From: Verrucomicrobiota bacterium
GTDB taxonomy: Bacteria; Verrucomicrobiota; Verrucomicrobiia; Palsa-1439
Direction: 5' to 3'
Length of the DNA: 64,000 bases
Assembly (NCBI GenBank): GCA_003152315.1
Contig: PLZV01000003.1
Coordinates: forward strand, 124,159 to 188,158
Both the position numbers and the translations under genes were made by a program. The notes beneath the pieces are model-generated. The model had not been told where the DNA came from. It was given only the letters and a program-made list of their open reading frames with translations, and searched no databases. Position 1 is the stretch's first letter. Each line of letters begins with the position of its first letter. Positions 62,620 through 64,000 of this stretch are shown here, in pieces.

Positions 62620-63648
62620 CTATCCTTTCGCTAGCCGTTTCGCCGTCAGCCGCGTATTGAGTTGATCGAGCACGACCGCGATTACGATTGCGCTGCCGAT
62701 AATGATCCATTCGTAGTTCTGGTCGAAATGCAATTGGCGGATCGCCTGCCGAATCAGCACGATGAGCACCGCCCCGAGCATGGCGTTGATCGCGCTGCCT
62801 TTGCCGCCGCTCAGGCTCGCGCCACCGACCACCGCCGACGCGATCACATATAGTTCGTAACCCGTCGCATCCCCGCATGTCGCGGAGCCATAATAACTGA
62901 TGCCCACAAACGCCGCGATGCCGGCGGTCAGGCCCGACAGCGCGTACACGCCGATCAGGATTCTTCCCAACCGCAGCCCCGAGTAGCGGCTGGCTTCCGA
63001 GTTGCCGCCAATCGCGTAGATGTGACGGCCCATCACGGTTCGCGACAGATAAATCGCGCCGAGCGCCGTGACCGCGATCATCACCAGCATCGGCAAGGGA
63101 TACAGGGCCGAGCTTGAGCCGAAGGTCGTCTTGACCACGCTGGTCAGCGCGTCGGGCACGAGGATGCTTTCCGCCTTGCTCATGACAAACGCGATCCCGC
63201 GAAACACCCACATCATCCCCAGCGTGATGATGAACGGATGCACCCGTAGTCCGACGACCATCACGCCGTTGGCCAGTCCGCAGAGCAGACCGATCCCCAG
63301 GCACAACATCAAAGCTACCAACACGGTCACAAACGGGTTGGAGAATTGCCACGACCGCAACGCCATCGCCATCGTCGTCCCCGCCAGCGCATAGATGGAA
63401 CCCACGGACAGGTCGATGCCGCCCGAGATGATTACCATCGTCGCCCCGACCGCCATGATCGCGAAGAAACTCGCATCCGTCGCCGTCTGCGTGAGCGTGT
63501 GGAAGTTGAGGAAATTGTTGACCGACCGTCCCGTCATGCGGTCCACGTGCGAACCGGCAAAAACAGTGAGAATGGCCCCCAACAGCAGGATCACCAATAT
63601 CAAACCAGACTGCTGAGCATTGAAAACGCGGCGAATCGTCGGGTGCAT
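62620..63648 (-). CDS. Sugar ABC transporter permease (RbsC-like)
   Basis: 342 residues with about eight to ten membrane segments typical of RbsC (LILVILLLGAILTVFAG, MVIISGGIDLSVGSIYALAG). The loop NSEASRYSGLRLGRILIGVYALSGLTAGIAAFVG is characteristic. First gene of the three-gene transporter operon. Confidence 0.93.
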   Translation of the reverse strand: MHPTIRRVFNAQQSGLILVILLLGAILTVFAGSHVDRMTGRSVNNFLNFHTLTQTATDASFFAIMAVGATMVIISGGIDLSVGSIYALAGTTMAMALRSWQFSNPFVTVLVALMLCLGIGLLCGLANGVMVVGLRVHPFIITLGMMWVFRGIAFVMSKAESILVPDALTSVVKTTFGSSSALYPLPMLVMIAVTALGAIYLSRTVMGRHIYAIGGNSEASRYSGLRLGRILIGVYALSGLTAGIAAFVGISYYGSATCGDATGYELYVIASAVVGGASLSGGKGSAINAMLGAVLIVLIRQAIRQLHFDQNYEWIIIGSAIVIAVVLDQLNTRLTAKRLAKG

Positions 63649-63728
63649 GAAAATCCGCCGTCAGATTAGCGGCCCGACCGCAAATTGCAAGCATTCGGCT
63701 CATCCGCCATTCTCCTGATTTGCCGAAT

Positions 63729-63788
63729 GGAGGGACGCGCTCCGTCGCGTCCGTTTGCCAATGCGGCCACGACGGAGCGTGGCCCTCC
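63729..63788. repeat. Imperfect 24-base inverted repeat of the GGAGGG-GCTCCGTCG type
   Basis: The arm at 63729-63752 and the reverse complement of 63765-63788 share GGAGGG, GCTCCGTCG and a final CC but differ in the three or four bases between these blocks. Each arm still carries short palindromic parts, so the unit resembles an intergenic REP-like element rather than a terminator. Confidence 0.6.
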
Positions 63789-63884
63789 AAATTAGGATGC
63801 TGCCGCGTATTCACGTCCTCCTCCATTGGTCTGTCGTGCTGCTCCCGGTCCGCCACCGCATACCCCATAGCGTCAGCGTCCGGT

Positions 63885-63910
63885 GGCTTCGTTTCCCCGG
63901 AAACGAGGCC
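63885..63910. repeat. 12-base-pair hairpin of the GGCTTCGTTTCC type
   Basis: GGCTTCGTTTCC and GGAAACGAGGCC pair over 12 positions (one G-U) with a two-base loop. The GAAACGARGCCAA part recurs in the gap after the PEP-CTERM gene (46413-46436), so this is a repeat family with at least two copies in the window. Confidence 0.6.
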
Positions 63911-63955
63911 AATTTCGTGGCAAAGGCCGCCGTCAGCCCTCAAATTACCCCTCCC

Positions 63956-63985
63956 GGTGGGTTCGTTTTCCAAAACGAACCCACC
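63956..63985. repeat. Perfect 14-2-14 palindrome
   Basis: The left arm begins GGTGGGTTCGTTTT and the right arm is its exact reverse complement, separated by two bases. It lies at the window's right end close to the previous hairpin and shares the TTCGTTTT core with it. No poly-T tail follows. Confidence 0.65.
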
Positions 63986-64000
63986 GAATTCTTCGCGCAT

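Larger units (their letters stand above)
63649..64000. other. Intergenic region upstream of the ABC transporter operon
   Basis: No credible gene in these 352 bases; an open frame antisense to the repeats has no conserved sequence. The region holds three inverted repeats described separately (63729-63788, 63885-63910, 63956-63985) and must contain the operon promoter near 63650-63700, which I could not pinpoint. Confidence 0.55.

Noticed and set aside
62588-64000. A long minus-strand frame over the permease gene
   Set aside because: Different frame from the clear RbsC-like permease and made of low-information residues.

Overview
The window reads as one contiguous stretch of a free-living, GC-rich (about 58-60%) Gram-negative chromosome, most likely Verrucomicrobiota of the Pedosphaera/Limisphaerales type. 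This is inferred from gene content: a PEP-CTERM protein, PKD-domain beta-propeller exoproteins, DUF4861 and GH28/GH105 pectinases, secreted Gfo/Idh/MocA-GH28 modules, and hairpin-rich intergenic repeats. No rRNA, tRNA, CRISPR array, phage or complete insertion sequence was recognised.

Layout. 1-6.1 kb: a large secreted PQQ-like beta-propeller/PKD protein (cut by the window edge) is divergent from pqqBCDE. The precursor peptide gene pqqA is a 32-codon gene hidden on the opposite strand directly after pqqE, behind a cupin gene. 6.1-13.5 kb: a pectin/rhamnogalacturonan utilisation block (cupin, lipoprotein esterase, DUF4861, GH105 with an odd C-terminal extension, secreted TIM-barrel protein, GH28). 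13.5-16 kb: RNA-modification housekeeping genes (RluA-type synthase, YhbY, an RsmH-like methyltransferase). 16-21.7 kb: a TetR-controlled RND efflux pair with a palindromic operator inside its promoter. 21.8-25.5 kb: coiled-coil, TPR, VOC and D-amino acid transaminase genes. 25.6-28.7 kb: the conserved rpmH-rnpA-yidD-yidC-jag cluster. 29-34.5 kb: a CPx metal ATPase, a ferritin-like/B12/radical-SAM fusion, and a winged-helix regulator with its membrane partner; two matching CTTTGT-ACAAAG palindromes suggest one regulon. 34.8-40.6 kb: signalling genes (a split sensor kinase, two response regulators of which one carries a PP2C phosphatase, a second OmpR-type two-component pair, and a PepSY-like protein). 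40.9-46.2 kb: NYN nuclease, coiled-coil protein, lipoprotein, asd, DUF2442, leuB, and a PEP-CTERM protein. 46.2-57.3 kb: two separate Gfo/Idh/MocA-GH28 modules around a YfhO-type membrane protein, an MFS carrier and a ClC channel. 57.4-64 kb: a lone receiver protein, a broken gene remnant, a hypothetical membrane protein, an XRE-type regulator with a palindrome at its start, and a ribose-type sugar ABC transporter followed by hairpin repeats.

How it fits together. Three GH28 enzymes, GH105, an esterase, DUF4861 and a cupin would depolymerise and deacetylate pectic polymers outside the cytoplasm. The Gfo/Idh/MocA enzymes and the sugar ABC transporter may handle released sugars. PQQ made by PqqABCDE would serve periplasmic dehydrogenases not present in this window. 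The strongest unusual items are the displaced antisense pqqA, the paired palindromes linking a ferritin-like/radical-SAM protein to a local regulator, the split histidine kinase, and the chimeric GH105.
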